Shown here: piece by piece, positions 44,850 through 56,765 of the stretch
How positions within the stretch are numbered: the first letter of the stretch is position 1
Layout: the number at the start of each line of letters is the position of its first letter
NCBI RefSeq assembly: GCF_002813555.1
Contig: NZ_CP025057.1
Coordinates: 806,001 to 870,000, forward strand
Reading direction: 5' to 3'
Length of the DNA stretch: 64,000 nucleotides
Origin: Spiroplasma floricola 23-6
GTDB taxonomy: Bacteria > Bacillota_I > Bacilli_A > Mycoplasmatales > Mycoplasmataceae
Notes under the pieces: generated by a model
The model's database searches: none
Told to the model about the DNA's origin: nothing
What the model saw: the letters and a program-made list of their open reading frames with translations, nothing else
Translations under genes and position numbers: made by a program

Positions 44850-46609
44850 TATACAAAATCCTTTTTCTTATAAATATTCAAACAAATTATGTTATTTATA
44901 ATTGCAATAGTTAGATGAACTATTAAAAAATAATAAGGTTCTACAAAATTGTTGTAAGTGTCAGGTTTAATTTTATTATTTTCATCTAATTTAAAAATAT
45001 ATGATGAGTAACTTAAAAATAAATTTTTCTGTCATGTTAAATCAATATATGAGTCACTGTTAATTGCAAATCAATTATCTTCTCATGACTCTCCTGCATA
45101 TCTAGTATAAACTGAAAACATATTTGCCAGTGGGTTTAGATAAAAAGCAATGTTATATATATCTCTAGCTCTTTTGTATTCTCATCACTCTGATCTTGAA
45201 GTGTCTAGAGTATAGTTAGTTAAATTTACATAACTGGAAGTATAGTTTATAAAATATTCTTCTAAAACTCTAATTGCAATATATAAAGGATCATATAAAA
45301 TGTCATTATACAGTTCATTGGCATTAGAATCTCTGATAAATCCTACTGAATTAATTCCATCAACAAAATGTAATTTATAACTGTCAATTAAATAAGCTTT
45401 TGAAAAGTCTGCTTTAACACTAGGATCAGATACTAATGAGATTTCTCCTGTTTCAAAGTTTAATAAATCTCCATATAATTTGTAGTATTGTTTTTGAAAG
45501 CTTTTTGAGTTTGAATAATAATTTAATAAAGAGTTTGTAAAATCATATAAATCAGTTAAGATTAGTTTTTTCTCACTGTCAGTTTGTGCACTTATTAAAG
45601 TTTTCATATTATCCATAGAAATAAATCTACTGTTTTGAAAAATAGATAGATTTACACTATCACCTAATTGAATACATTTTTTTTGTTCTGAGGGTTGGCA
45701 AGTATCTCCTCAATTGGTTGGCAATTTTGAAACTGTCAAATTGTTTCCTTTGATAGTTCATTTTGAAGTATTAATTACACCCAAAGAATCCCAGAAATTA
45801 AATCGAGAGTTTAAAGTTGTTTGACTAGTTCACTGTGTACTTTCTTTTGAAAATTTGTTAGATATAAAAAAGTTATTTAAATAATTTGATAAATGCTTAT
45901 ATTTTATTTTCTTGTTTGTAACTCTTTGTTGAAAATCAAAAGCTTTATAAATTTCATCAATTTTTTCAACATAAGTATTTCCTAATGTTGATGTAAAATA
46001 TAAATTTCTATTTTTCTCAGAAGAGATTATAAATTGATAAGGTAAGCTTGCTATAAAGCTCAAAGATAAAATAAGTGTAATAATGATTGTTGTAATTTGA
46101 TTTTTGAAACAAATACTTAAAAGCGAAAAGAAATTAATCAATGCATAGCTTATAAAAAATAAGTAAATCATATGTACTAAAGTCATATTAATAATCACTT
46201 TATCTTCTCAACCAAATATTAAAGCAAAAATATTTATTATTGAAAAGTTCATTAAAATAGCAAACACAACATATAAAAATAAAGTTGATGTTTGCACTAA
46301 AAATATTTTGCTTCTTGATATTGACTGAGTTGAAATAATATAGATGGTTTTATCTTCAATTTTAGAATACATAAATAAAAAGACAAGTCTCATAATTAGT
46401 ATGATTCAAATAATTCCACTAATAAATAAAAAGTAATAATTATAATAAATCACAAATTGACCTATATTTTTTATTAATAAAAAAGTAAAACCAAACAAAA
46501 CTGACAAAACCAATGATATGAAAGCTATTATTCCTGAAGCCTTATCAAAAAAGATTAATTTGAAATCAATCTTAAACATTGTAAAAATGCTTATAGATTT
46601 TTTTTTCAT
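44849..46609 (-). CDS. ABC-2 type permease 1
   Basis: 586 aa. Six hydrophobic segments in the first 230 residues (ASGIIAFISLVLSVLFGFTF, YYFLFISGIIWIILIM, LFLYVVFAILMNFSIINIF, TTIIITLILSLSFIASL and others). A large extracytoplasmic region of some 330 residues follows (with CQPSEQKKC, possibly a disulfide), and one C-terminal helix (FLIVHLTIAIINNIICLNIY). The start MKKKSISIF uses nine A after the ATG. The stop of lipoprotein L is 9 nt upstream, so L, permease and ATPase form one operon. Confidence 0.8.
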
Positions 46610-46618
46610 TTTTAATTA

Positions 46619-48262
46619 TTAAACCTTTGCGTAAAATATAGCACCTTTATGAGAAAATTTATATTTAAAATAACCTAAATTAACTCAAGCATTTTTTGTA
46701 GTAGTACTATCTGAAATTATGTAGTTTGGATCAAATTTATATACATAACTATTCTTACTTCCCTCAAATTTTAAAATATTATTCTCACCATTTATAACTA
46801 TTTTTTTTAAGGTTTCATTGTAATCATTGTAATAGAATTGTGTATATTTATTACTTCCAAAATTTAAATTTACTCCCTCTCATAATAAGCTATTTTTAGT
46901 TGTACTAGTCATTCCAAGAGAGTTGTCTGGCAATTTTGAATCTGTTGGTTTCACTAACTTAGTTTGTTTATGAAATTCACTTATTAAATTTGTTAGATAT
47001 TCTTTTGCTTTAATACTTGTATTGTCAATATCATTTGAACTAATTGTAGTATATGAAGATTTATATGTAAATGGAATTATTACTGGACCTAAATTGATAG
47101 GTTGACCATCTTGATAACTTATTTGCAAATTATTTAATTTAAATTGACCAAAAGAATAAATTCCTTTTAAATATTCATTAATATTTTTACTATCTAATTG
47201 TGGATCTTTTCATATTTTCTTAGCTTCTGATACTGAGTTTTCAAAATTTATGTATGATTCTTTATTTGAATTTAAATTAAAGAATTCTTTTCAATTATCT
47301 GCTGTTAAATCAGCTTTAAATATTAAATTATTAAATGTCTCTAACTCTTTTCCAGAAAGATATGAATTTGAATTAGTGTATTTAAATTCATTAGCTATTG
47401 TTAATTCATCTAATAAGTTTTTTGGATCATATGTAATTTTAAATTTAGTATTATTTGTATACTCTTTTATTTCATCTAAAAGTGCATCAATATTATCAAT
47501 TACTTTATAATGTCTTGAGATTTCTTGAGAAACATCTTTTCAACTTTCATTATCTTTAATTTTTAAATCACTATTTTTAAAATGAATTAATGAAGTTGCA
47601 TCATTAAATAATTTTTTACCTACATCAGCTATTCCAGAAATATTTGCAATTAACTCTTCATCATCTGAAATAACAAAGTTTGCCTTATATTTATAAGTAT
47701 CTGTATTAATAGATTGTGTGTAATACTGTCATTTGAAGTTAACTTCAAAATCTCCTGAGTATGTAGTTTTACCGTTAGAAGATTGAGTTTGTTTTTTAAT
47801 TGTAAAATCTTGACCAAAATCATAACCTACATAAACATTATTTACATTTGAAAGAAAAACAGAATAGTTATTTTTTTCATCTTTTTTTAAAGAATTTATA
47901 TCATCTTCTAAATCTTTTAGATTAACAAAGTTTTGCATATCACTTCTTAAATTATCCAAATTCTGTAATGAATTTATTGGTAATGTCATTTCTCCATCAT
48001 TGGGATTTGTATATAAAGCTTCTAAATTTTCTTTTTTAAAAAAAGAAAATTTCTTTGAGTTTTCAAAAGTATCTACAAATGGAGTATTATTTTTAATAAA
48101 GTGATTATCAAATCTTAGATTTGCATCATTTTTTAACATTCTCAATAAGTCCTGATCAACTTCTGAATTATTTGAATTAGGTTTTGTACCACATGCCACT
48201 ATTGATGATGTTGTACTTGTAACAACTATAGAAATAGACAACAACATTAAAAGCTTTTTCAT
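46619..48262 (-). CDS. Lipoprotein L, intact member of the J-M family
   Basis: 547 aa; I followed the central gap (47129-47728) codon by codon and found no stop. Signal peptide MKKLLMLLSISIVVTSTTSS, lipobox IVAC. Blocks: FKKENLEALYTNPNDGEMTL, NYSVFLSNVNNVYVGYDFG, SYLSGKELETFNNLIF, IPFTYKSSYTTISSN, and a tail KFSHKGAIFYAKV. Probably the extracellular partner of the downstream ABC-2 transporter. Start at 48262 after AAAGGAGATAATAATAAAA. It is the only intact copy of the four, and the only one with a long T-run upstream. Confidence 0.82.
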
Positions 48263-48295
48263 TTTTATTATTATCTCCTTTTAGAATTAATTCTT

Positions 48296-48330
48296 AGTAT
48301 AATTTTATATAAAAAAAAAAAAAAAATATT
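48296..48330 (-). promoter_or_regulatory. Poly-T tract upstream of lipoprotein L
   Basis: Minus strand T16 (48311-48326) followed by ATATAAAATTATAC. TATAAA or TATACT may serve as -10. There is no good -35 box before the tract, so the spacing argument is weaker than for genes A-H. Confidence 0.45.
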
Positions 48331-48402
48331 TTTAATTTAGTAAAATCATTTTATCTTTTCATTAACTCTAATTAAAATATCTGTAAGAGTTTTATATTTT
48401 TT

Positions 48403-48440
48403 CAATAAAAAAACAGCTAAAATAAGCTGTTCTTTTTTAT
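48403..48440 (-). terminator. Terminator of lipoprotein M
   Basis: Stem AACAGCT/AGCTGTT (48412-48431) with T-run on the minus strand. Confidence 0.75.
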
Positions 48441-48569
48441 ATTTAATTAGTTCAATAATCTCTTTCATAAAAGAAAATTTAAACTATTATTAATTTTAAA
48501 TTTTTGAAAATAAATATTTTCAATAAAAATAATTTGAATTATATCTACTAATTATACTTATATTTTTAC

Positions 48570-50234
48570 TTAACTTGCATCTGCAGAAAATATAGCCCCT
48601 TTATGAGAAAATTTATATTTAAAATAACCTAAATTAACTTCTACTGTTTTTTCAGTAGTATTATCAGAAACATAAAGGGCTGACTCTATTTTAATTTTAT
48701 ATACAAAACTACTATTATTTCCATTTACTTTCAAGATATTGTTTTCATTATATACAAGTAGTTTTTTTAATTCTTCATTATAATCTTTATAATTAAAACT
48801 ATTATAATATCCTCCTCCAAAATTTAAATCTAAACTTAATCATAAAGGAGTTTTTACAGAGGCTGTAAATGCTAAGGTATTTCTTAGTACTTGTGAATCT
48901 GTAGCTTTTATTGCAGTTTGATTACGAAATTCATTTAACAATGCATTTAAATATTCTTTTGCTTTACCACTTGTATTGACAATATCATTTGAACTAATTG
49001 TAGTATATGAAGTTTTATATGTATATGGAATTATAATTTGGCCCAAACTTATTGGACTCATTTTTTTATAACGTATTTTTAAATCATTTAATCTAAATTG
49101 ACCAAAAGAATAAATTCCTTTTAAATAATCATTGATAGTTCTTGTACTCTCTTCAATTTGTCATAATTTTGAAAAATCAGTAAGTGAATTTTCAAAACTT
49201 ATATAAGAATTTTTGTTTGATTCTAAATTAAAGAAATCCTTTCAATTACTATCAGTTTTTTTAACTTTAAATACTAAATCATTAAATTTTTCTAACTCTG
49301 TTCCAGAAAGATATGCACCAGAGTTAGTATATTTAAACTCATTGACTACTTTAAAATCATCAACTAAAGTATTCTTTTCATACTCAAATGTAAGGTCTTT
49401 ACTTCCTACATTAAGATTTAATATTTCGTTTAAAAATACATCCACATTTTCAAGTTTTCCATCAGAACTTGTTTTTCTAAAATAGCTTGAAACATTTTGT
49501 GAAACATCCTTTCAACTTCTTTTAGAATCAATGCCTAATTTTGTATCAGTTAAGTGAATTAATTAACTTTCATTATTAAAAAGATATTTACCCATATCCT
49601 TTATTTTATTAATGTCAATGATTAAATCACCATCTTTTGATATAACAAAATTTGCATTATAAGTATAAATATCTGTATTAATTGAATTTGTATAATACTG
49701 TCATTTAAAATTAACCTAGAATTCTCCTGAATATGTTATACTTCCAGATTCATCACTACTTTTTTGTATTAAAAAATCTGATCCGAAATCATAACCTGCA
49801 TAAACATTTGCCACATTTGAAAGAAATACAGAATAATTATTTTCATCACTTTTTTTCAAAGAATTTATAGACGTTTCTAAATCACTTAAATTGACAGAAT
49901 TTTGTAGATCACTTTTTAAGCCCTCTAGATTTTTTAAGTTATTTGTTTTTAAATTTAATTCTGTTTGACTAGAATTTTCAAATAAACTTCCTAGATTAGT
50001 TTCATTGAAAAAAGCATATTTTTTATTCGCATTTTCAAAATTGCTTATAAATGGAATACTATTTTTAATAAAATGATTGTCAAATTTTTGATTTGCATCT
50101 TTTTTTAATTTATTTAATAAGTTTTGATTTATATCTTTTCCACCTGGATCTGGTTTTGTACCACAAGCAACTATTGATGATGATGTACCTGTAACAATTG
50201 CTGATATAGAAAATAACATTAATAGTTTTTTCAT
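48570..50234 (-). pseudogene. Lipoprotein M, two in-frame stops
   Basis: Same family as L. Signal peptide MKKLLMLFSISAIVTGTSSS, lipobox IVAC. A TAG at 49716-49718 stands where the paralogues have the first Glu of GEFEVNF (GEF*VNF). A TAA at 49563-49565 lies just before the LIH block. The frame is open otherwise, with the usual blocks (GAYLSGTELEKFNDLVF, IPYTYKTSYTTISSN, tail KFSHKGAIFSADAS). Without suppression only about 173 residues would be made. Confidence 0.78.
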
Positions 50235-50313
50235 AATTATTTCTCCTTTATTTATTATTACTAATATAATTTTACTCTAAAATAAACTTTTAAGTTATAG
50301 AGTTTTTTAAGCC

Positions 50314-51249
50314 CTATTTTTTTACTTTATTATCTTCAATTGCCTTATTGATAGATTCCATATTTATAGGCAATTTTATAAGATTTAAAATAGGATTTGC
50401 CAAACCAATAAAGTATAAGAAAACTCAGTTAATTTCTTTCAGTGAATTAGTTGCAAATACAATTGAATTTTCATCATCATTGTATTTAAAGCTTTTAATA
50501 TTTTTTTGTTTTAAAAATTCTTTAAATTTATCAACATCAAATTTCTTATCTAAAAATAGTTTGTATTTATTATAAATATTTAACTCTTGATTAGAACCTT
50601 GAAAAATTTTTAAACCATCACCTAAAATTACATAATCATCAATAATATCTCATATTTCATCAATATTGTGAGCACTTATGATAACTGTTTTACCTTCTTT
50701 TTTATAATCTTTTAATAAATTTTTAATCTTATTTCTTCAATAAGAATCTAAATTAGCTCCAGGTTCATCTAAAATTATGATCTCTGTTCTTTTAATAAAG
50801 CACATAATTAAGTTCATTCTATTCTTCATTCCCCATGAAAAATTTTTAACTTTTTTATCTCTATCCTCTCAAAGACCAAAATAAGTCATTCAATATTCAA
50901 TTTCTTCTTTTATTTTGTCTTTTTCAATGTTAAATGATAAACAAATTAATTTCAAAAAACTATATGCTGAAATATCATATAAAGAAAAATCCATTTGTGT
51001 ATAAAAACCAAATAATGAGTTTTGTAAATAAGACTTGCGTTTTCTTCGATTTTCATCAGCAAAGAAAATATTTCCCTTATATTTTTTAATTGCCCCTATT
51101 ATTGAATTTAAAATAACAGATTTTCCACTACCACTTCTTCCACACAAAGCAGTAATATTTCCTTCATTTATTTGTAAATCAATTGGTCCAATTTTTGTTC
51201 TTTTGAATTTCTTTTCGAAATTTTGAAAATTTATAACTATTTTTTCCAT
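50314..51249 (-). CDS. ABC transporter ATPase 2
   Basis: 311 aa, close paralogue of ATPase 1: CGRSGSGKS, YTQMDFS, NFSWGMKNR, EIIILDEPGANLD, IISAHNID, and the same C-terminal domain (DKKFDVDKFKEFLKQKN). The ATG overlaps the permease 2 stop by 1 nt, exactly as in the first module. Intact. If permease 2 is off, this ATPase may pair with permease 1 or stay untranslated by loss of coupling. Confidence 0.85.
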
Positions 51250-53008
51250 TATACAAAGTCCTTTTTCTTATAGATATTTAAACAAATTACATTATTTATA
51301 ACTGCAATAACTAATTGAATTATTGCAAAATAATATGGTTTTATAAAATTATTATAAGTGTCTGATTTAATTATGTTTTGATCATCTAAATTAAACATAT
51401 AGCTTGGATAGCTTAAAAATAAATTTTGTTGTCATGCTAAATCAATATATGAATCATTATTAATAGAAAATCAATTAGATTCTGATGCTTCTCCAGAATA
51501 GTAAGTATAAGTTGAAAACATATTTGCTACTGGATTTAAATAAAATGCTATATTATATATATTTCGCGCTTTTTGATATTCTAATCACTCACTTCTTGAA
51601 GTATCTAAAGTATAAGTTGTTAGATTTATATAATTTGAAGTGTAATTAATAAAATACTCTTCTAAAACTCTAATTGCAATATATAAAGGATTATATAAGA
51701 CTTCATTATATAATTTTTTTGCATTCGAGTCTCTAATAAATCCAATTGAGTTAATACCATCAACAAAATGTAATTTATAACTGTCAATTAAATAAGAACT
51801 TGAGAAATCTATTTTTACATCTTCATTGTCAGCAAGAGAAAGTGTTCCTGTTTTAATATCTAATAGATTTCCATATAATTTATAATATTGATTTTGAAAT
51901 TCTTGCGAAGTTGCATAGTGTCCTGATAAGTAATTTGCAAAATTATACAAATCAGTTAATATCAATTTTCTTTGACTGTCAGTTTCAGTATCTACTAAAC
52001 TATTTAACTCTTCAAGAGAAATAAATCGAGTGTGTTTAGAAATTGAAAGATTTACTACAGATCCTAATTTAATACAAGCATTTTCTTCTGTTCCTTCACA
52101 ATTATCTTTTCAATTTACTGGCAGTTTTGAAATATACAAATTTTGTGCTTCAATCTTTTGCTCTGAAGTATCAATAATTTTTAGAGAGTCTCAAAAAGTA
52201 TAGCGAGAGTTTAAAGTTTCTGTACTAGTTCAATCACTGTTGTTTTTTGAAAATTTATTAGTTATAAAAAAGTCATTTAAATAATTTGATAAGTATTTAT
52301 ATTTGATTTTCTTATTTGTAACTCTTTGTTGAAAATCAAAAGTTTTATAAATTTCATCAATTTTTTCAACATAACTATTTCCTGTTGAAGATGTGAAATA
52401 TAAATTTTTATTTTTTTCAGAAGATACAATAAATTGATAAGGTAAGCTTGCAATAAAACTTAAAGATAAAATAAGTGTAACAATAATTGTTGTAATTTGA
52501 TTTTTAAAACAAATACTTAAAAGAGAAAAAAAGCTAATTAATGCATAAGTTATAAGTAATAAATAAAGCATGTGCACTACTGTTATTCTCAAAATTACTT
52601 TATCATCTAATTTTGACATCAAAGCAAAACCATTTATTATTAAAAAGTTAATTAAAATTGTAAATGTTGCATATAAAAATAAAGTCACGTTTTGTACAAT
52701 AAATAATCTACTTCTTGATATTGATTGAGTTGAAATAATATAAATGGTTTTATCTTCAATTTTAGAATACATAAATAAAAAAACTAATCTCATAATTAGT
52801 ATTATTCAAATAATTCCACTAATAAATAGAAAATAATAATTATAATAAATTACAAATTGACCTGTATCTTTTAATATAAATAAAGTTAGACTAAATAAAG
52901 CTGTAAGTACAAGAGCTATAAATGCTATTATTGCTGATGCTTTGTCAAAAAATATTAACTTTAAATCAATTTTAAACATTGTAAAAATACTTATAGATTT
53001 TTTTTCAT
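51249..53008 (-). pseudogene. ABC-2 type permease 2, out of frame at the start codon
   Basis: Paralogue of permease 1 with the full set of helices and the large outer domain intact from codon 11 on (MFKIDLKLIFFDKAS, ATG 52979). The natural start at 53008 has a good AGGAG 8 nt upstream, but the A-run after ATG has 8 A where permease 1 has 9. The frame then reads MKKNL and TAA. Gain of one A restores the protein, so this may be a reversible off state rather than a dead gene. The inner ATG 52979 has no ribosome site. Confidence 0.75.
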
Positions 53009-53283
53009 ACTCTTAGCTCCTAGCTATTAGTATAAAAGAAGCTATAATAAGCTTTTTATAAAATTAAGCCCATAACAATTTAAAAATTAGAAAACAAAAA
53101 AATGTTTTCCTAATTATTTTCCCCTTTTTATACACTTATATATTATCAAAAAAACCTCATATAGTCTAGTCCAAAATTAACTTTATTCCTATAAAAGTTA
53201 AGAACAATTAAATAACTTTTCTACATATAGTTAATTTTCATACATTGAATATATAATATTAATAAATATTTAAAGGATCTATT
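53009..53283. other. Divergent intergenic region between permease 2 and the helicase
   Basis: Holds a TATACT -10-like box for permease 2 (near 53030), an imperfect hairpin AATTAGAAAAC/GTTTTCCTAATT (53087-53117), and the TATAAT-like and AAAGGATC signals of the helicase gene at the right. I see no gene in it. A lipoprotein matching L would be expected before permease 2 but is absent. Confidence 0.5.
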
Positions 53284-55848
53284 ATGAATAAGGCAAAAGA
53301 AAATTTTAACTACTGAATAAAACTTTTAAAAGATTTACAAGAATTAGATAAAAAAAATACAAAAAAAATTGAATGAGAAGATCAATTTGATAAATCTTCA
53401 AATAGCAACATAAAAGAAAATATGAAAAGTGTTTACAATAGCATAATGTATTTTTTTGATTTTAATTATAAAAATGATTATAAAAATATAAATAAAGAAT
53501 CAGTTTTATATTATTTTATGCACGGAGAGTTTAAAAAAAATCTTGATAAAGAAGAAAGAAAATTAATATATCCTTTTGGAATTAATAATAGTCAAAAAAG
53601 AGCAGTAGAAAATGTTTTTAAATCAAATATTTCAATAATTCAAGGCCCTCCAGGTACTGGAAAAACACAAACTATATTGAATATAATTTCAAATATTTTA
53701 TTAAAAAATCAAACTGTTGCTGTTGTATCAAATAATAATTCAGCAATTGAGAATGTTTTTAATAAATTAAATCCTAATATAAATGTTGATAATCAAAATG
53801 AAGAAAAACTTGAAAACATCTCTTTTTTAACCTCTTTTTTAGGATCTTTTGAAAAAAATAAAAAATACTTTAGCCAAGAAAATAAAGAAGAATTTGAAAG
53901 ATTTAGAAAAAATTGAAAAGAAGAGTTTGAAAAATCATCATTCTTTAAAAATAATCAAAATTATAAAGAACAATTATATAAAGCAAATCAAATAATAAAA
54001 GATATTCAAAGAGTTCAAAATTTAAAAGAGTCAATTTTTAACAATAAAAATCTTATTAAAAAAATTGAAAAAGAAAAGCAATTATATGAAAGCAAAATAG
54101 TTTTAAAATATAAAGAAAATAGAAATTTATTAAATCTTCCCTTAGAAAAGATTAATAAATTTTATCTTCAAATAAAGACTTATAAAAAAGATAAATTATC
54201 ATTTCTATTTAAATTTATAAGTAAATTAAAATATAAGTTACCAAGAAAGTTTTTTAAAAGCGATTATATATCAGAATTATATTTCTTTGTTTTATCTAGA
54301 AAAAATATAGAAACTAGAATTTCTATCGAAAATGATGAAAAAGAGCTTGAAAGTTTAGATAAAGAGCAATTAAATAATTTGATATTGTTATCAAAAGAAA
54401 TACTCTATAAACATATATACAACAATTATTTAACTAATTTAACAATAGATTTAAATGCAGAAAACTTTTACAAAAATGAACAAAAAATGAAGCAAATATT
54501 TAATCAAAGACCAATAATATTGAGTACTATTTTTTCAATTATTAATGCAAAACCCCCTACTTTACTTTTTGATTATTTAATAATTGATGAAGCTTCTCAA
54601 ACAGATATGCTTGCAAGTGTTGCTGCTATGGCATGTGCAAAAAATATTGTAATTGTAGGAGATTTAAAACAACTTCCTCAAGTTGATTCTCCAATTTATG
54701 AACAATACTTTAAAAAAAATGTAGCTCCTGTTGAAAAAGGTTATACTTTTTGAAAAAATAATATTTTAAAAGCTTTTATAGAGATTTATAAAAATACTGT
54801 TCCCAATCAATTGCTTAGAGAACACTATAGATGCCATCCAGCAATTATTGATTTTTGTAATCAAAAGTATTATCAAAATCAACTTATAATTATGAGTGAA
54901 GCAAAGAATCAAGAAAGTCCTTTTGAATCAATTATTGGTGAATCACTTTATTACAACGATACTGATAATTGAAAAACTAGTAAAAAAGAACTTGCAAATA
55001 TTAAACAATATATAATAGAAAATAATATTAAAGATATTGGCCTTATTAGCCCTTTTAGAGCTCAAGCAAACTTATTTATAAAAAATTTAGCAAATAACAA
55101 AATTGTTGCAAATACAATTCATGCTTTTCAGGGCCAAGAAAAAGATACAATTTTATTTGCAGTTACAAAACAAAAAATAAGTGGAAAAGATGATTTTGTT
55201 TGTAATCCTCAATTAATAAATGTTGCAGTTTCAAGAGCAAAAAGCAAATTTATATTAGCATATTCTAACTCTGTTAAAGAAGGTCCTGACAATGATATTA
55301 AAGACTTAATAAATTATATTGAATATAATTTTCCTAAAAGTAAAAAGATCTATAAAAAGAATACTGAATTTTATATTCTATCAAAAGAATATAATAAAAA
55401 ACTAATAAATTTCATTAAAAGTTACAATGAAACTCATAAACAAGGTTCAAAAGAACCAACAGAAATAATAATTCATACAGTTCTTGAAAAGATTATTGCA
55501 TTAGAGGAATTCAATAATTTAGACATAACTTTATTTAAAAAATTAAGTCATATTATTCCAAATGCTATTAAAAATCAAACTTTTAATGAAAGAGAAAAAG
55601 CTTTTTTGAGTCATCACTGAGCACATATAGATTTCTTAATATATGATAAATTTAGTCACGAACCTGTTCTTGCAATTGAAGTAGATGGTCTAACTTATCA
55701 CAATAGTAAAAAACAAATATGAAGAGATAATCTAAAAGATAAAGCTTTAAAAGTAGAAGGTATTCCTCTTATGAGGATAAGAACAGATACTTACAAAAAT
55801 ATTGGTATTTCAATAATTGAAAAGTTAAGAAAAATAAAAAAAAGTTAA
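53284..55848 (+). CDS. Upf1-like superfamily 1 helicase fused to a PD-(D/E)XK-type nuclease
   Basis: 854 aa. Helicase core: Q motif-like NNSQKRAVENVF, Walker A IIQGPPGTGKTQT near residue 120, motif II LIIDEASQTDM near 433, motif III VIVGDLKQLPQVDS, motif V/VI TIHAFQGQEKDTI and NVAVSRAK. A coiled insertion lies between Walker A and motif II. The last 80 residues (HIDFLIYD, LAIEVDGLTYH, RDNLKDKALKVEGIPLMRIRTDTY) match the Vsr/DUF2726-like nuclease often found at the end of such helicases. AAAGGATCTATT before the ATG. Not in an operon. A role in phage or plasmid defence is likely from architecture. Confidence 0.83.
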
Positions 55849-55905
55849 TATATTTAATTAACTTTAAAAACATAAACTATATTTTTTTAAAATTTCAAAT
55901 CTTTT

Positions 55906-56331
55906 TTAAAGATTTGGTATAACACCCATTTGCTCACTTTTATCAATTTCAGTTTTACTTTTAATTATATTTATCTGTCTTATCATTAACATAATTCACA
56001 ATGGTAAATATAATAAAAAATAACACAAGACAAAACTTAGACAAGTAAAAATAAATAATGTTTTTGTATAAGATTTTTCTTTTAGATAAGTAATTCTAAA
56101 AAATAGAAAAAAACTAAATATATAAACTAAAATAGTTAAAATGCTGAAAGGAATAATCAGATGATAACTTGTGCTAAAAAATATATTTATCTTTTCTCTG
56201 CCTTTTTCAGTAAGAGAAAAGATAACTAATAAGAAAAAATTATTTATTAAAACTAAAGATAAAATTACACCTAGAACTAAACCATAAATTCTAATGGCAG
56301 AATCAAGTTTTTTCACAATAAAGACCCCCAT
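55906..56331 (-). CDS. Small membrane protein, four hydrophobic segments
   Basis: Up to 141 aa. Segments: YGLVLGVILSLVLINNFF, SYHLIIPFSILTILVYIFSF, TLFIFTCLSFVLCYFLLY, and a weaker LMIRQINI end, then a charged tail. The first ATG is at 56331; a GTG at 56314-56316 lies behind GGGGGTCTTTATT and may be the true start. Not recognised. Confidence 0.6.
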
Positions 56332-56338
56332 TCACAAA

Positions 56339-56382
56339 TATAAGGAAATGAAATAAATCAATTAATATTTCATTTCCTTATA
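56339..56382. repeat. Long perfect inverted repeat
   Basis: 17-bp arms TATAAGGAAATGAAATA with a short AT loop, between the membrane protein gene and the small peptide ORF. No long T-run follows directly on either strand, so it is a weak terminator at best; it could be an operator or a stable RNA hairpin. Confidence 0.7.
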
Positions 56383-56430
56383 TTAAAAATCATAATTTTT
56401 TTAATTATTTAAAAAACGATATCTTTAATA

Positions 56431-56526
56431 TTATCTTGAAAGTTTTAATGAAAGAAAAATAATAACTATTAATAAGTGAAAGCTATAAATAATTACTCAA
56501 AAATAATAAGAAAGGTCTTTCAACAT
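56431..56526 (-). CDS. Possible small hydrophobic peptide
   Basis: 31 aa, MLKDLSYYFWVIIYSFHLLI and a second part VIIFLSLKLSR, one TGA=Trp: a single membrane helix with a basic end. A G-rich stretch (GGGTGGGA) lies directly before the ATG and could act as ribosome site, though closer than usual. Such peptides occur as type I toxins or small regulators. Short, so chance is possible. Confidence 0.35.
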
Positions 56527-56527
56527 T

Positions 56528-56542
56528 CCCACCCAACCAACC
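56528..56542 (-). promoter_or_regulatory. G-rich leader element, copy 2
   Basis: Same 15-mer as at 37474-37488 (minus GGTTGGTTGGGTGGG), followed by the small peptide ORF. Confidence 0.4.
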
Positions 56543-56765
56543 AAATAGTAAAAGCTTTTTTACACTTATATCTTATTCCTAATATCAACTAAAACTAAAA
56601 ACATAAAAGAGTTTTTATACTTTAATAATATTTTTATAAACTTATAAAAGGTTTAAACTTATAACTACAGTTGACTTAAATAAATTTGAAAAAATTTTTT
56701 TTGAAATAGATTATAATACTGTAATTTACTTTATAATCAATAGGTATAAAGGAAACTTAATTAAC

